This document shows positions 1 to 5,198 of a stretch of 5,898 nt of DNA, piece after piece. Numbering within the stretch: the first letter of the stretch is position 1; the number at the start of each line of letters is the position of its first letter. Made by a program: the position numbers and the translations under genes. A model generated the notes under the pieces. The model worked only from the letters and a program-made list of their open reading frames with translations. It searched no databases and was not told the DNA's origin. This DNA comes from CF-161 sp035259145. Its GTDB lineage: Bacteria; Chloroflexota; Dormibacteria; Dormibacterales; Dormibacteraceae. The stretch lies in NCBI GenBank assembly GCA_035259145.1, contig DATFWQ010000121.1:1-5898 (forward strand). Reading direction: 5' to 3'.

Positions 1-1
1 G

Positions 2-187
2 AGCCCGATCAACCCTCCGTCAGGCTGCCGATTCCACACGCGCTGTCCGATCGCGCAGTTCCCGATCTGTTCTGAGGTGGAGCCCAGGTTCGAGCCCAAG
101 GCGGACGGCCACTGGGCGGCGTGTCACTTCGCAGAGCAGACGCGCCGCATCACGTCCGAGACCGTTCAGGCCCAGACGGCCAGCTGA
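2..187 (+). CDS. Oligopeptide/dipeptide ABC transporter ATP-binding protein, C-terminal fragment
   Basis: This is the last 61 residues of a gene that begins before the window, ending in TGA at 185-187. The visible part starts SPINPPSGCRFHTRCPIA and continues to a Cys-His near the end. The order PxNPPxGCxFHxRCP, a third Cys about eight residues on, then a final His...Cys-His is the C-terminal oligo_HPY extension of DppD/DppF/OppD/OppF-type ATPases. In known systems these cytoplasmic subunits power uptake of peptides (sometimes nickel or sugars) through a two-permease ABC importer; this tail follows the nucleotide-binding domain, and its cysteines can hold an Fe-S cluster in some members. Walker motifs are outside the window, so DppF-like versus DppD-like cannot be decided, nor can the substrate. 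As the usual last gene of such operons, it probably ends a transporter cluster lying to the left. It converges on the 112-aa membrane protein gene, 61 bp away. Confidence 0.85.
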   Translation, partial: SPINPPSGCRFHTRCPIAQFPICSEVEPRFEPKADGHWAACHFAEQTRRITSETVQAQTAS

Positions 188-205
188 AGGGCCTCGCTCC
201 TCAAC

Positions 206-235
206 CTGCCGGGCCGGGTCGAACCGACGCGGCAG
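206..235. terminator. Imperfect hairpin between convergent genes
   Basis: The 61-bp gap between the ABC transporter stop and the stop of the convergent membrane-protein gene contains CTGCCG (206-211) paired with CGGCAG (230-235), with an inner GTCG/CGAC stem (218-221 with 225-228, loop AAC). The two stems are separated by an asymmetric bulge (6 nt against 1 nt). There is no T-run on either side, so it could only be a weak or factor-dependent bidirectional terminator. The assignment rests on position and pairing alone. Confidence 0.3.
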
Positions 236-248
236 TCCGGCTCGAGAC

Positions 249-587
249 CTAACTCTGCGAGCTGACCCGTGCCGGTCTGGCGCCTCTCTTGTTGGGGGCC
301 GGGGGCACCGGCTGCGGTTCCTTCGTCTCCTCGAGGACTACATCTTGCTCGAACCGGTCGCGAGCCCGGCCGATCGCACTCGTCCCCAGCTCACGAGCCC
401 GGCCGGTCAGCGCGATCACCTGCCGCTGGGCGTTTGTCTGGGCAAGCCAGGCCCCTGCCAGCATTCCCAGTACGATCCCGGCACAAAAGGTCGCGGCCAT
501 CGGCCAGGGATCGGGCTTCGGGCCGAGGGGGCCGACGAGGGCTTCGGCCAGCCGTTCACGAATTCGGTAGTCGTTCCCCAGGCGCAT
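249..587 (-). CDS. Small single-pass membrane protein, hypothetical (112 aa)
   Basis: I do not recognise a named family. From the ATG at 587 the protein has a charged N-terminal part (residues 1-28), one clear transmembrane segment at about 29-49 containing G37xxxG41xxxG45, then an Arg/Gln/Ala-rich probable amphipathic helix (50-82) and a Pro-rich basic tail (91-112). The GxxxGxxxG zipper followed by a charged helix recalls YtxH-like small stress-envelope proteins, but similarity at this level is only architectural. The start is chosen because GGTGAG lies 5 nt before the ATG; a GTG immediately upstream (588-590) would add one residue. The 5' end overlaps by 32 bp the 58-aa gene upstream on the same strand, so the two are probably co-transcribed. 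The topology suggests a membrane-anchored helper or scaffold, which is inference. Confidence 0.6.
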   Translation of the reverse strand: MRLGNDYRIRERLAEALVGPLGPKPDPWPMAATFCAGIVLGMLAGAWLAQTNAQRQVIALTGRARELGTSAIGRARDRFEQDVVLEETKEPQPVPPAPNKRGARPARVSSQS

Positions 588-732
588 CACTACTCACCGC
601 CTCTGTGTGTACACGCGGCTTACGTTTAACTCGAGGATCGTAACCCGCGTCCGCGGCCTGCGTCTCAACTTCCTGCCCGACCGACCTCACGAGCTCGGCG
701 TCCAGGATGAGGTCATCCGTGTCCTGAAACAT
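556..732 (-). CDS. Small hypothetical protein (58 aa)
   Basis: The ATG at 730-732 opens a 58-codon frame ending in TGA at 556-558. The product is hydrophilic: an acidic N-terminal stretch (MFQDTDDLILDAEL), a charged middle, and a basic patch around residues 34-41 (RVKRKPR). There is no membrane segment or motif I recognise. In favour of a real gene, the first ~30 codons are mostly G/C in the third position as in neighbouring genes, and the frame overlaps by 32 bp the start of the downstream membrane protein, as in a coupled pair. Against it, the last half has weaker codon bias and no Shine-Dalgarno precedes the ATG (upstream bases CCCCGATC). The same frame stays open up to 1224, but that extension lies antisense to msrA and is rejected. 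Confidence 0.4.
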   Translation of the reverse strand: MFQDTDDLILDAELVRSVGQEVETQAADAGYDPRVKRKPRVHTEAVSSDAPGERLPNS

Positions 733-774
733 GATCGGGGTTGTCGCGGTTGTATGGGGGGTAGCGCATGGCGT

Positions 775-780
775 GAGAGG
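775..780 (+). promoter_or_regulatory. Ribosome binding site of msrA
   Basis: GAGAGG ends 9 nt before the ATG at 790. It fixes the msrA start against the other in-frame methionine further in (residue 25). The site lies in the 57-bp spacer that separates msrA from the divergent 58-aa gene; I found no convincing -35/-10 pair in that spacer for either direction. Confidence 0.6.
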
Positions 781-789
781 ATCTGATTT

Positions 790-1449
790 ATGTGGTTGTT
801 TGGACGTTTCAAGACGCAGCTGCCGGCGCCCGAGGAGGCGCTGCCAGGCCGCGACGATGCTATGCCCGTGGCTGACCGCCACACCGTGCTCGGCGGACGG
901 CTCGCTCCACCCTATCCCGATGGCACCGAGATCGCCGAGTTCGCCCTGGGCTGCTTCTGGGGGGCCGAACGCAAGTTCTGGGAGACCCCTGGAGTCGTCT
1001 CTACCGCCGTCGGCTATGCAGGTGGCTACACCCCGAACCCGACGTACGAGGAGGTCTGCTCTGGCCGCACCGGTCAGGCGGAGGCGGTGCGGGTCGTCTA
1101 CGACCCGGCACGGGTGAGCTATCGCGACCTGCTGAAGGTCTTCTGGGAGAGCCACGACCCGACCCAGGGGATGCGGCAGGGCAATGACGTGGGCACCCAG
1201 TACCGCTCGGCCATCTTCACGCACTCCGAAGCTCAGCAGAAGGCCGCCGAGGCGTCACGTGACGACTACCAGCGAGTGCTGAGCCTTGCGGGTTACGGCC
1301 CCATCACGACCGAGGTTGTTCCGGCCGGCGAGTTCTACTTCGCCGAGGACTACCACCAGCAGTATCTGCAGAAGAACCCCTGGGGCTACTGCGGCATCGG
1401 AGGTACGGGCGTCGCCTGCCCGGTCGGCGTGGCGAAAGCAGAAGGCTGA
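790..1449 (+). CDS. msrA: Peptide-methionine (S)-S-oxide reductase MsrA
   Basis: MsrA reduces the S-epimer of methionine sulfoxide, free or in proteins, using thioredoxin as the usual electron donor; it repairs oxidised proteins in the cytoplasm. The 219-aa product carries the catalytic GCFWGAE motif with nucleophile Cys55, the conserved GYAGG (75-79), the YEEVCSGRTGQAEAV block (86-100), the FWESHDPT segment and the C-terminal NPWGYCGIGG. Cys201 and Cys210 match the two resolving cysteines of the E. coli type (Cys198/Cys206), so the three-cysteine thioredoxin-recycled cycle appears intact. The ~45 residues before the core form a variable N-terminal extension of the kind found in longer MsrA proteins; I see no signal peptide. 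GAGAGG lies 9 nt upstream of the ATG. It stands alone, divergent from two small genes and convergent with the CoA ligase (29-bp gap). No msrB is in the window. Confidence 0.96.
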   Translation: MWLFGRFKTQLPAPEEALPGRDDAMPVADRHTVLGGRLAPPYPDGTEIAEFALGCFWGAERKFWETPGVVSTAVGYAGGYTPNPTYEEVCSGRTGQAEAVRVVYDPARVSYRDLLKVFWESHDPTQGMRQGNDVGTQYRSAIFTHSEAQQKAAEASRDDYQRVLSLAGYGPITTEVVPAGEFYFAEDYHQQYLQKNPWGYCGIGGTGVACPVGVAKAEG

Positions 1450-1488
1450 CGCCGCCTGGCGTGGGCCCGGGCGCTGCCTCAGGCGCCC
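1449..1488 (+). terminator. Two hairpins in the msrA/ligase convergent gap
   Basis: Directly at the msrA stop, ACGCC-GCCT-GGCGT (1449-1462) forms a 5-bp stem with a 4-nt loop. It is followed by GGGCGC (1469-1474) pairing perfectly with GCGCCC (1483-1488) across an 8-nt loop. The second hairpin spans the TGA of the opposing ligase gene (1479-1481). Neither is followed by a T-run, so termination would have to rely on GC-rich stems, as is common in high-GC bacteria, or on Rho. Either strand's transcript could use the structures. Confidence 0.4.
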
Positions 1489-3080
1489 TCGCGGAGGCGG
1501 AAGCGCTGCAGCTTCCCGGTCGCGGTTCGCGGCAGCGAGTCCACGAACTCGATCGAGCGCGGGTACTTGTAGGGTGCGATCTCCTGCTTGACGAACTCCT
1601 GCAACCCCGCCGCGGTCTCAGGCGACTGCGGAACGCCGGGGTGCAGGACGACGAATGCCTTTACGACCATCCCTCGCTCTGGGTCAGGCGCGCCCACGAC
1701 TGCCGTCTCGGCGACCGCAGGGTGCCGCAGCAGCGCGTTCTCGACCTCAGGGCCCGAGATGTTGTAGCCGGCCGAGATGATCATGTCGTCAGCTCGGGCC
1801 TGGTAATGGAAATACCCGTCGTCGTCGCACACGTAAACGTCGCCGGTGACGTTCCAGCCGTCTCGCACGTACTGGCCCTGGCGCTCACCGTAGAGATAGC
1901 GGCACCCCGTCGGTCCCTTCACGGCCAGCAGCCCCAGCTCGCCCGGCGGGACGCGCCGGCCCGCCTCGTCCTGAATCTCGGCTACGTAACCGGGGATCGC
2001 CCGGCCGGTGGCGCCTGGTCGGATGTCCTCGTCGGCCGACGCGATGAAGATGTGCAGCAGCTCGGTCGAACCGATGCCGTCGATGATGCGCAGCCCCGTC
2101 GCTTCATGGAAGGCGGTCCACGTCGCAGCGGGCAGGGTCTCGCCCGCCGAAACGCACCGGCGAAGAGAGCGCAGGTCTGCATCCCGCACACCTCCCAGCA
2201 TCGCCCGGTAGGCCGTTGGAGCCGTAAACAGGACGCTCACACGATGGCGGCCGGTCACCTCAAGCAGCTGGTCCGGCCCCGCCTGCTCGAGCAGCAGCGT
2301 GGCCGCTCCGGCGTGCAACGGGAAGACGAGTAAGCCCCCCAGGCCGAAGGTGAAGGCCAGCGGCGGGCTGCCGGTGAACAGGTCATCGGGGGTCGGGCGC
2401 AGGACGTGCCGAGAGAACGTCTCCGCAATCGAGAGTACGTCACGGTGGAAGTGCATCGTCGCCTTGGGTCGACCGGTGGTGCCCGAGGTGAACGCGAACA
2501 TGCACACGTCATCCGATGACGTGGCGACGACATCGAACGCAGCCGGCCTGGCCGCGGCCAGGCGGGTCAGGTCGTGCGGACCACCACCGCCGTAGAGAAG
2601 CGCCTTCAGCCCGGGGATGGACGCCGCCTCCAGGTCGGCGGCGAAGCGGGCGTCACACAGTCCGAACTGAGCTCGTGACATCTCCCCGATCGTGCTGAGC
2701 TCCCCGCTACGAAGCAGCGGCATGGTCGCGACGGCCACGCCTCCGGCCTTGATCACCCCAAACCAGCAAGCGACCAGCCAGGGGTTGTTCGGGCCCCGCA
2801 GCAGGACCCGGTTGCCGGGAACCAGCCCCAGGTCTCTGACCAGGAGGTTCGCTACCTGGTTCGACCGCGACACCAGGTCCGCGTACGTCCAGGTCTCGGT
2901 AGGTGTCACCAGGCAGCGGCGGTCTCCTCCCAGCCGGTGCGCGACGCGGTCCAGGAGGACTTCGGCACAGTTGAGGATCGGTGGATGCCGGAGCTCCGGC
3001 AGCGAGAAGATCAGCTCGGGCCAGGTGTCGGGCTCGGGGAGGTTGTCCCGGGCGAAGGTGTCGACGTGAGCCGACGTCAT
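1479..3080 (-). CDS. AMP-dependent aryl-CoA ligase, likely 2-aminobenzoate-CoA ligase type
   Basis: A complete ANL-superfamily adenylating enzyme of 533 aa from the ATG at 3080. Known enzymes of this type activate an aromatic acid with ATP to an acyl-AMP and transfer it to CoA in the cytosol. Visible motifs: the phosphate-binding loop TSGTTGRPK (198-206), GIGSTE (335-340), WNVTGD with the ribose-binding Asp414, the hinge ARADDMIISAGYNISGPEVE with Arg429, and the PRTATGK end with the adenylation Lys523. The N-terminus (SAHVDTFARDNLPEPDTWPE) and the NVTGD variant are what I associate with 2-aminobenzoate (anthranilate)-CoA ligases of the benzoate-CoA ligase branch. The substrate remains an inference; benzoate or hydroxybenzoate are alternatives. 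A GTG six bases upstream (3086) would add two residues; neither start has a clear Shine-Dalgarno. It stands alone: no anthraniloyl-CoA monooxygenase/reductase or ring-cleavage genes are nearby. A perfect palindrome 40 bp upstream may be its operator. Confidence 0.82.
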   Translation of the reverse strand: MTSAHVDTFARDNLPEPDTWPELIFSLPELRHPPILNCAEVLLDRVAHRLGGDRRCLVTPTETWTYADLVSRSNQVANLLVRDLGLVPGNRVLLRGPNNPWLVACWFGVIKAGGVAVATMPLLRSGELSTIGEMSRAQFGLCDARFAADLEAASIPGLKALLYGGGGPHDLTRLAAARPAAFDVVATSSDDVCMFAFTSGTTGRPKATMHFHRDVLSIAETFSRHVLRPTPDDLFTGSPPLAFTFGLGGLLVFPLHAGAATLLLEQAGPDQLLEVTGRHRVSVLFTAPTAYRAMLGGVRDADLRSLRRCVSAGETLPAATWTAFHEATGLRIIDGIGSTELLHIFIASADEDIRPGATGRAIPGYVAEIQDEAGRRVPPGELGLLAVKGPTGCRYLYGERQGQYVRDGWNVTGDVYVCDDDGYFHYQARADDMIISAGYNISGPEVENALLRHPAVAETAVVGAPDPERGMVVKAFVVLHPGVPQSPETAAGLQEFVKQEIAPYKYPRSIEFVDSLPRTATGKLQRFRLREGA

Positions 3081-3100
3081 CAGCACAGCTGGCAGTTTAA

Positions 3101-3115
3101 GTCCGGCATGTCCGG
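3101..3115. repeat. Short direct repeat GTCCGG-CAT-GTCCGG
   Basis: Two copies of GTCCGG (3101-3106 and 3110-3115) are set 9 bp apart in the upstream region of the CoA ligase, between its start and the 15-bp palindrome at 3121. CCGG is self-complementary, so the pair can also be read as inverted. It may be part of a regulator site, but six-base repeats in GC-rich DNA can be chance. Confidence 0.2.
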
Positions 3116-3120
3116 TCTGC

Positions 3121-3135
3121 GGTCACAAGGTGACC
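3121..3135. promoter_or_regulatory. Perfect palindrome GGTCAC-AAG-GTGACC, candidate operator of the ligase
   Basis: Six-base arms (3121-3126 and 3130-3135) are perfectly inverted around a 3-bp centre, 40 bp upstream of the ligase ATG, in a non-coding part of the intergenic region. Length and symmetry fit a binding site for a homodimeric repressor such as a TetR-, GntR- or MarR-type protein, families that often control aromatic-acid catabolism. No such regulator gene is in the window, and I could not place a convincing -35/-10 around the site. Confidence 0.35.
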
Positions 3136-3159
3136 CCGGGCGGTGCTTGCCCGATAAGC

Positions 3160-3267
3160 ATGCGTCCGATCGCCCTTCTGGGTGGAGCAGCCGGGCTGGT
3201 CGTGGTGCCAATCGCGGTAGGCCTTGGCTTCCTCGAGCGGTTACGACCTCAAAAATTGAGCCTGTAG
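3160..3267 (+). CDS. Possible 35-aa membrane peptide
   Basis: An ATG at 3160 opens a 35-codon frame, ending in TAG, whose product is a nearly continuous hydrophobic segment (residues 4-25, LLGGAAGLVVVPIAVGLG in its core) followed by a basic end (ERLRPQK). This composition and the positive-inside tail would suit a single-helix inner-membrane peptide. It is the only frame of this character in the 212-bp gap between the sigma-factor and ligase genes. However, no Shine-Dalgarno precedes it, codon bias is mediocre, and its 3' end covers the candidate sigma-operon terminator on the other strand. It is offered as a candidate only. Confidence 0.2.
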   Translation: MRPIALLGGAAGLVVVPIAVGLGFLERLRPQKLSL

Positions 3268-3286
3268 ACCCGCCATTACGAGGCGG
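3248..3286 (-). terminator. Candidate terminator of the DGPF-sigma operon
   Basis: Read on the minus strand, just after the sigma-factor TAG (3293-3295), CCGCC-TCGTAAT-GGCGG (3286-3270) forms a 5-bp GC stem. Nine bases further on is the palindrome CTCAA-TTT-TTGAG (3260-3248), which contains a run of five T. A GC hairpin with a T-rich stretch downstream in a region otherwise poor in A/T runs is a reasonable terminator. The T-run is further from the stem than in a classical intrinsic terminator. Confidence 0.4.
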
Positions 3287-3292
3287 CTCTTG

Positions 3293-4588
3293 CTACCCCG
3301 TCAGCGGCGGCCTGGCTCCCCGCTCACACGCCGCCGCGCGCACGAGCAGTAGCGTGCGCTCGCGCCCATTTCGCGTGAGCGACGCCGCGCGCTCGAACTC
3401 CTGACGCGCCTCGTCTAGCCGGCCTAGCTTTGCAAGGAGGTCGCCGCGCACGCTCGGCAAGAGGTAGTAGCCCTTCAGCGACGGCTCCGCGGTCAGCGTA
3501 TCGACGAGCTCGAGACCCGTTGCGGGACCAAACGCCATCGCAAGCGCGACGGCACGATTCAGCTCGACCACAGGGGATGGCGCGAGTTGGGCAAGCGCGT
3601 CGTAGAGCGCAGCGATGCGCACCCAGTCCGTCTCTTCAGGGGTGCGGGCCCGTGCGTGGCAGGCTGCGATCGCGGCCTGCAACGCGTAAGGACCGAGCGC
3701 CCCGCCAAGCCGTTTGGCCCGCTCGAGCGCCGCCAGACCGCGGCGGATGAGAACGTGATCCCAACGGGCGCGATCCTGGTCGAGCAGCAGAATGGGCTCT
3801 CCTGACGGGCCGACCCGCGCTCGCATGCGCGACGCCTGGATCTCCATCAGACCGGCCAGGCCATGGACCTCCGGCTCGTTTGGAACGAGCTCGGCCATGA
3901 TGCGGCCGAGACGCAGCGCCTCCTCGCAGAGTGCGGGGCGCATCCATTCGTCACCGGCGGTCGCCGAGTAACCCTCGTTGAACACCAGGTAGATGACCTC
4001 CAGCACCGATGACAGACGGGCGGCGAGCTCGGCTCCCCGCGGGACCTCGAAGGGCACGCGTGCTTCGGCAAGTGTCCGCTTGGCGCGGACGATTCGCTGA
4101 GCAACGGTCGCCTCCGGGACGAGAAATGCGTACGCAATCTCCTGCGTCGTCAGACCTCCCAGAAGGCGGAGTGTGAGAGCGACGCGCGCATCGGTCGAGA
4201 GAACCGGATGGCAGGCTGTAAACACGAGGCGGAGGAGGTCGTCGCCTATCTCATCATCGAGGGCCGCCTCGAAATCCGGGGCGGCCCCCTCCTCTGCGGC
4301 TTCGAACTCGTGGCCGAGCTCCTCCAGCTTGCGCCCGAGCCGCTCCCGCCTGCGGAGCAAATCGATCGCACGATGCTTCGCGGTGCTCATCAACCAGGCC
4401 CCGGGGTTGCGCGGGACGCCCGATTCCGGCCACTGCTCCAGCGCCGCGACGAGAGCGTCCTGCGCCAGATCCTCGGCGAGACCGACGTCACGCACGATGC
4501 GTGCGAGACCCGCGATCAGCCTCGCCGACTCGATCCTCCACACAGCGTCGATCGCGCGATGCGTGTCGGAAGCCGCCATTCCGACCAT
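3293..4588 (-). CDS. ECF42-type RNA polymerase sigma factor with C-terminal DUF6596/TPR-like extension
   Basis: A 431-aa sigma factor, about twice the length of a minimal ECF. Region sigma2 lies at about 18-83 (LAEDLAQDALVAALEQWP, then NPGAWLMSTAKHRAIDLLRR) and sigma4 at about 115-175 (LRLLGGLTTQEIAYAFLVPE, TVAQRIVRAKRTLAEA as the helix-turn-helix). From ~190 a conserved extension follows, with VIYLVFNEGYSA (198-209) typical of DUF6596, then alpha-helical repeats of TPR type (about 300-405, including YYLLPSVRGDLLAKLGR). In the ECF42 group the extension is known to be needed for activity and takes the place of a classical anti-sigma factor; none is encoded here. The adjacent upstream gene is a DGPF protein, the hallmark partner. 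GAGG lies 8 nt before the ATG at 4588; a second ATG at 4579 has a weaker site. The 45-bp gap to the DGPF gene and shared direction imply one operon. The signal sensed is unknown. Confidence 0.92.
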   Translation of the reverse strand: MVGMAASDTHRAIDAVWRIESARLIAGLARIVRDVGLAEDLAQDALVAALEQWPESGVPRNPGAWLMSTAKHRAIDLLRRRERLGRKLEELGHEFEAAEEGAAPDFEAALDDEIGDDLLRLVFTACHPVLSTDARVALTLRLLGGLTTQEIAYAFLVPEATVAQRIVRAKRTLAEARVPFEVPRGAELAARLSSVLEVIYLVFNEGYSATAGDEWMRPALCEEALRLGRIMAELVPNEPEVHGLAGLMEIQASRMRARVGPSGEPILLLDQDRARWDHVLIRRGLAALERAKRLGGALGPYALQAAIAACHARARTPEETDWVRIAALYDALAQLAPSPVVELNRAVALAMAFGPATGLELVDTLTAEPSLKGYYLLPSVRGDLLAKLGRLDEARQEFERAASLTRNGRERTLLLVRAAACERGARPPLTG

Positions 4589-4633
4589 CAGACCAGCCTC
4601 ATCCCGGCCACTGCAAGACCAGTGGCGCCGCCA

Positions 4634-5062
4634 TTACGGCTTCGCGGCCTTCCTCTGCACCTCCTCCAGCATTGCCCGCTCGCGCTCGGCCTCCTCTGGA
4701 GGGAGGACCTCCGGCGGAAACTCCGAGTCCTCGAACACCTGGCGAATCTCGATCTCGCCATCCTCGAAGGGGACTCGCGAGGCCCATTCGATTGCCTCTT
4801 CCTTCGACTTCACCTGGATCAGCCAGTAGCCCGCGATCAGTTCCTTGGTCTCGGTGAAGGGCCCGTCGGTCACTGTGCGCCTTTGTCCCGAGAAGGAGAC
4901 CCGGGCGCCTTTCGAACTGTCGTGGAGTCCCTCGCCCGCGAGCATCACGCCGGCCTTTATCAGCTCCTCGTTGTACTTCCCCATCGCGGCAACGGCCTCC
5001 CTGCTGGGGAGAACACCCGCCTCGGAGTCGGGGCTGGCCTTGACCAGCATCATGAATCGCAT
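4634..5062 (-). CDS. DGPF/YCII-domain protein, ECF42 partner
   Basis: A 142-aa cytoplasmic protein with the YCII-related (DGPF) fold: the opening strand MRFMMLVKASPDSEAG, a helix with YNEELIKAGVM (30-40), the conserved GEGL (43-46), the name-giving DGPF (66-69) within VTDGPFTETKELIAGYW, the LIQVKSKEEAIEWASRVP helix and the final strand IEIRQVFE (104-111). Beyond residue ~118 is a Glu/Arg-rich helix. YCII-type proteins are small ferredoxin-like dimers; a catalytic role is suspected from a conserved His-Asp pair in some, but the biochemical function of the DGPF branch is unknown to me. DGPF genes are the usual neighbours and targets of ECF42 sigma factors, and this one precedes such a sigma gene by 45 bp. 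A perfect AAGGAGG 8 nt upstream fixes the start and suggests strong translation. Confidence 0.92.
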   Translation of the reverse strand: MRFMMLVKASPDSEAGVLPSREAVAAMGKYNEELIKAGVMLAGEGLHDSSKGARVSFSGQRRTVTDGPFTETKELIAGYWLIQVKSKEEAIEWASRVPFEDGEIEIRQVFEDSEFPPEVLPPEEAERERAMLEEVQRKAAKP

Positions 5063-5070
5063 TCGTCAAA

Positions 5071-5077
5071 CCTCCTT
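5071..5077 (-). promoter_or_regulatory. Perfect ribosome binding site of the DGPF gene
   Basis: On the minus strand AAGGAGG is followed by 8 nt (TTTGACGA) and the ATG at 5062. It is the strongest Shine-Dalgarno in the window and indicates that the DGPF protein is made in more quantity than the sigma factor downstream, whose site is only GAGG. Confidence 0.85.
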
Positions 5078-5140
5078 GGGTTTCCGATTCGGTCGGCCTG
5101 GCTTTGGTCTCGACCGGCTGACCTCTGCTTTTAGTAAGGC

Positions 5141-5167
5141 GTCGAACGAGGGGCCGCAAGATCGACA
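5141..5167 (-). promoter_or_regulatory. Candidate ECF42-dependent promoter (TGTCGA-N17-CGAC)
   Basis: Read on the minus strand, TGTCGA (5167-5162) is followed by a 17-nt spacer and CGAC (5144-5141), upstream of the DGPF-sigma operon. From memory of work on Streptomyces ECF42, the reported consensus is TGTCGA at -35 and CGA/TC at -10, in front of DGPF genes; both boxes match here. Transcription would start near 5134, leaving a leader of about 70 nt before the DGPF start. If correct, the operon is positively autoregulated by its own sigma factor. Confidence 0.65.
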
Positions 5168-5190
5168 CAGCTCTCGGCGGCGTCTACACT
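5162..5190 (+). promoter_or_regulatory. Candidate housekeeping promoter of the F420-type reductase, probably leaderless
   Basis: TCGACA (5162-5167, one mismatch to TTGACA) is separated by exactly 17 bp from TACACT (5185-5190, keeping the TAnnnT of the -10 box). The expected start point, about seven bases further, coincides with or lies within two bases of the GTG at 5199, so the transcript would lack a leader, which agrees with the absence of a Shine-Dalgarno. The -35 hexamer is the exact reverse complement of the ECF42-type -35 on the other strand. Confidence 0.5.
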
Positions 5191-5198
5191 CCACGGCC

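Noticed and set aside
733..789. Promoter boxes for msrA and the divergent small genes
   Set aside because: TTGTCG at 741-746 has no -10 box at proper spacing, and the minus-strand TACAAC has no -35 partner; neither supports a call.
733..1224. N-terminal extension of the 58-aa minus-strand frame to 222 codons
   Set aside because: The added part is exactly antisense to msrA and gives no recognisable protein; only the section after the ATG at 732 lies outside msrA.
1253..1264. Perfect 12-bp palindrome CGTCACGTGACG
   Set aside because: It falls inside msrA and is explained by the codons for a Ser-Arg-Asp-Asp stretch; there is no adjacent start site it could control.
1461..2333. A 290-codon open frame on the plus strand
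   Set aside because: It is antisense to the CoA ligase, whose A3, A5 and A10 motifs are intact; the translation has no recognisable domain.
2507..2521. Perfect inverted repeat CGTCAT-CCG-ATGACG
   Set aside because: It lies in the middle of the ligase coding sequence (around residues 187-192, TSSDDV); without a nearby promoter it is best taken as chance.
3059..3064. A further TGTCGA on the plus strand
   Set aside because: It is in the ligase coding sequence (Val-Asp-Thr codons) and leads toward no gene on that strand, so it is not counted as an ECF42 promoter.
4208..5134. A 308-codon open frame on the plus strand
   Set aside because: It lies antisense to the sigma factor and DGPF genes, both of which have recognisable domains; the product is low-complexity Arg/Pro/Leu-rich with no motif, as expected of a shadow frame in GC-rich DNA.
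4845..5198. Upstream extension of the reductase frame to 258 codons
   Set aside because: It would run through the DGPF gene on the opposite strand and through the divergent promoter; family members start close to the helix encoded from 5199.
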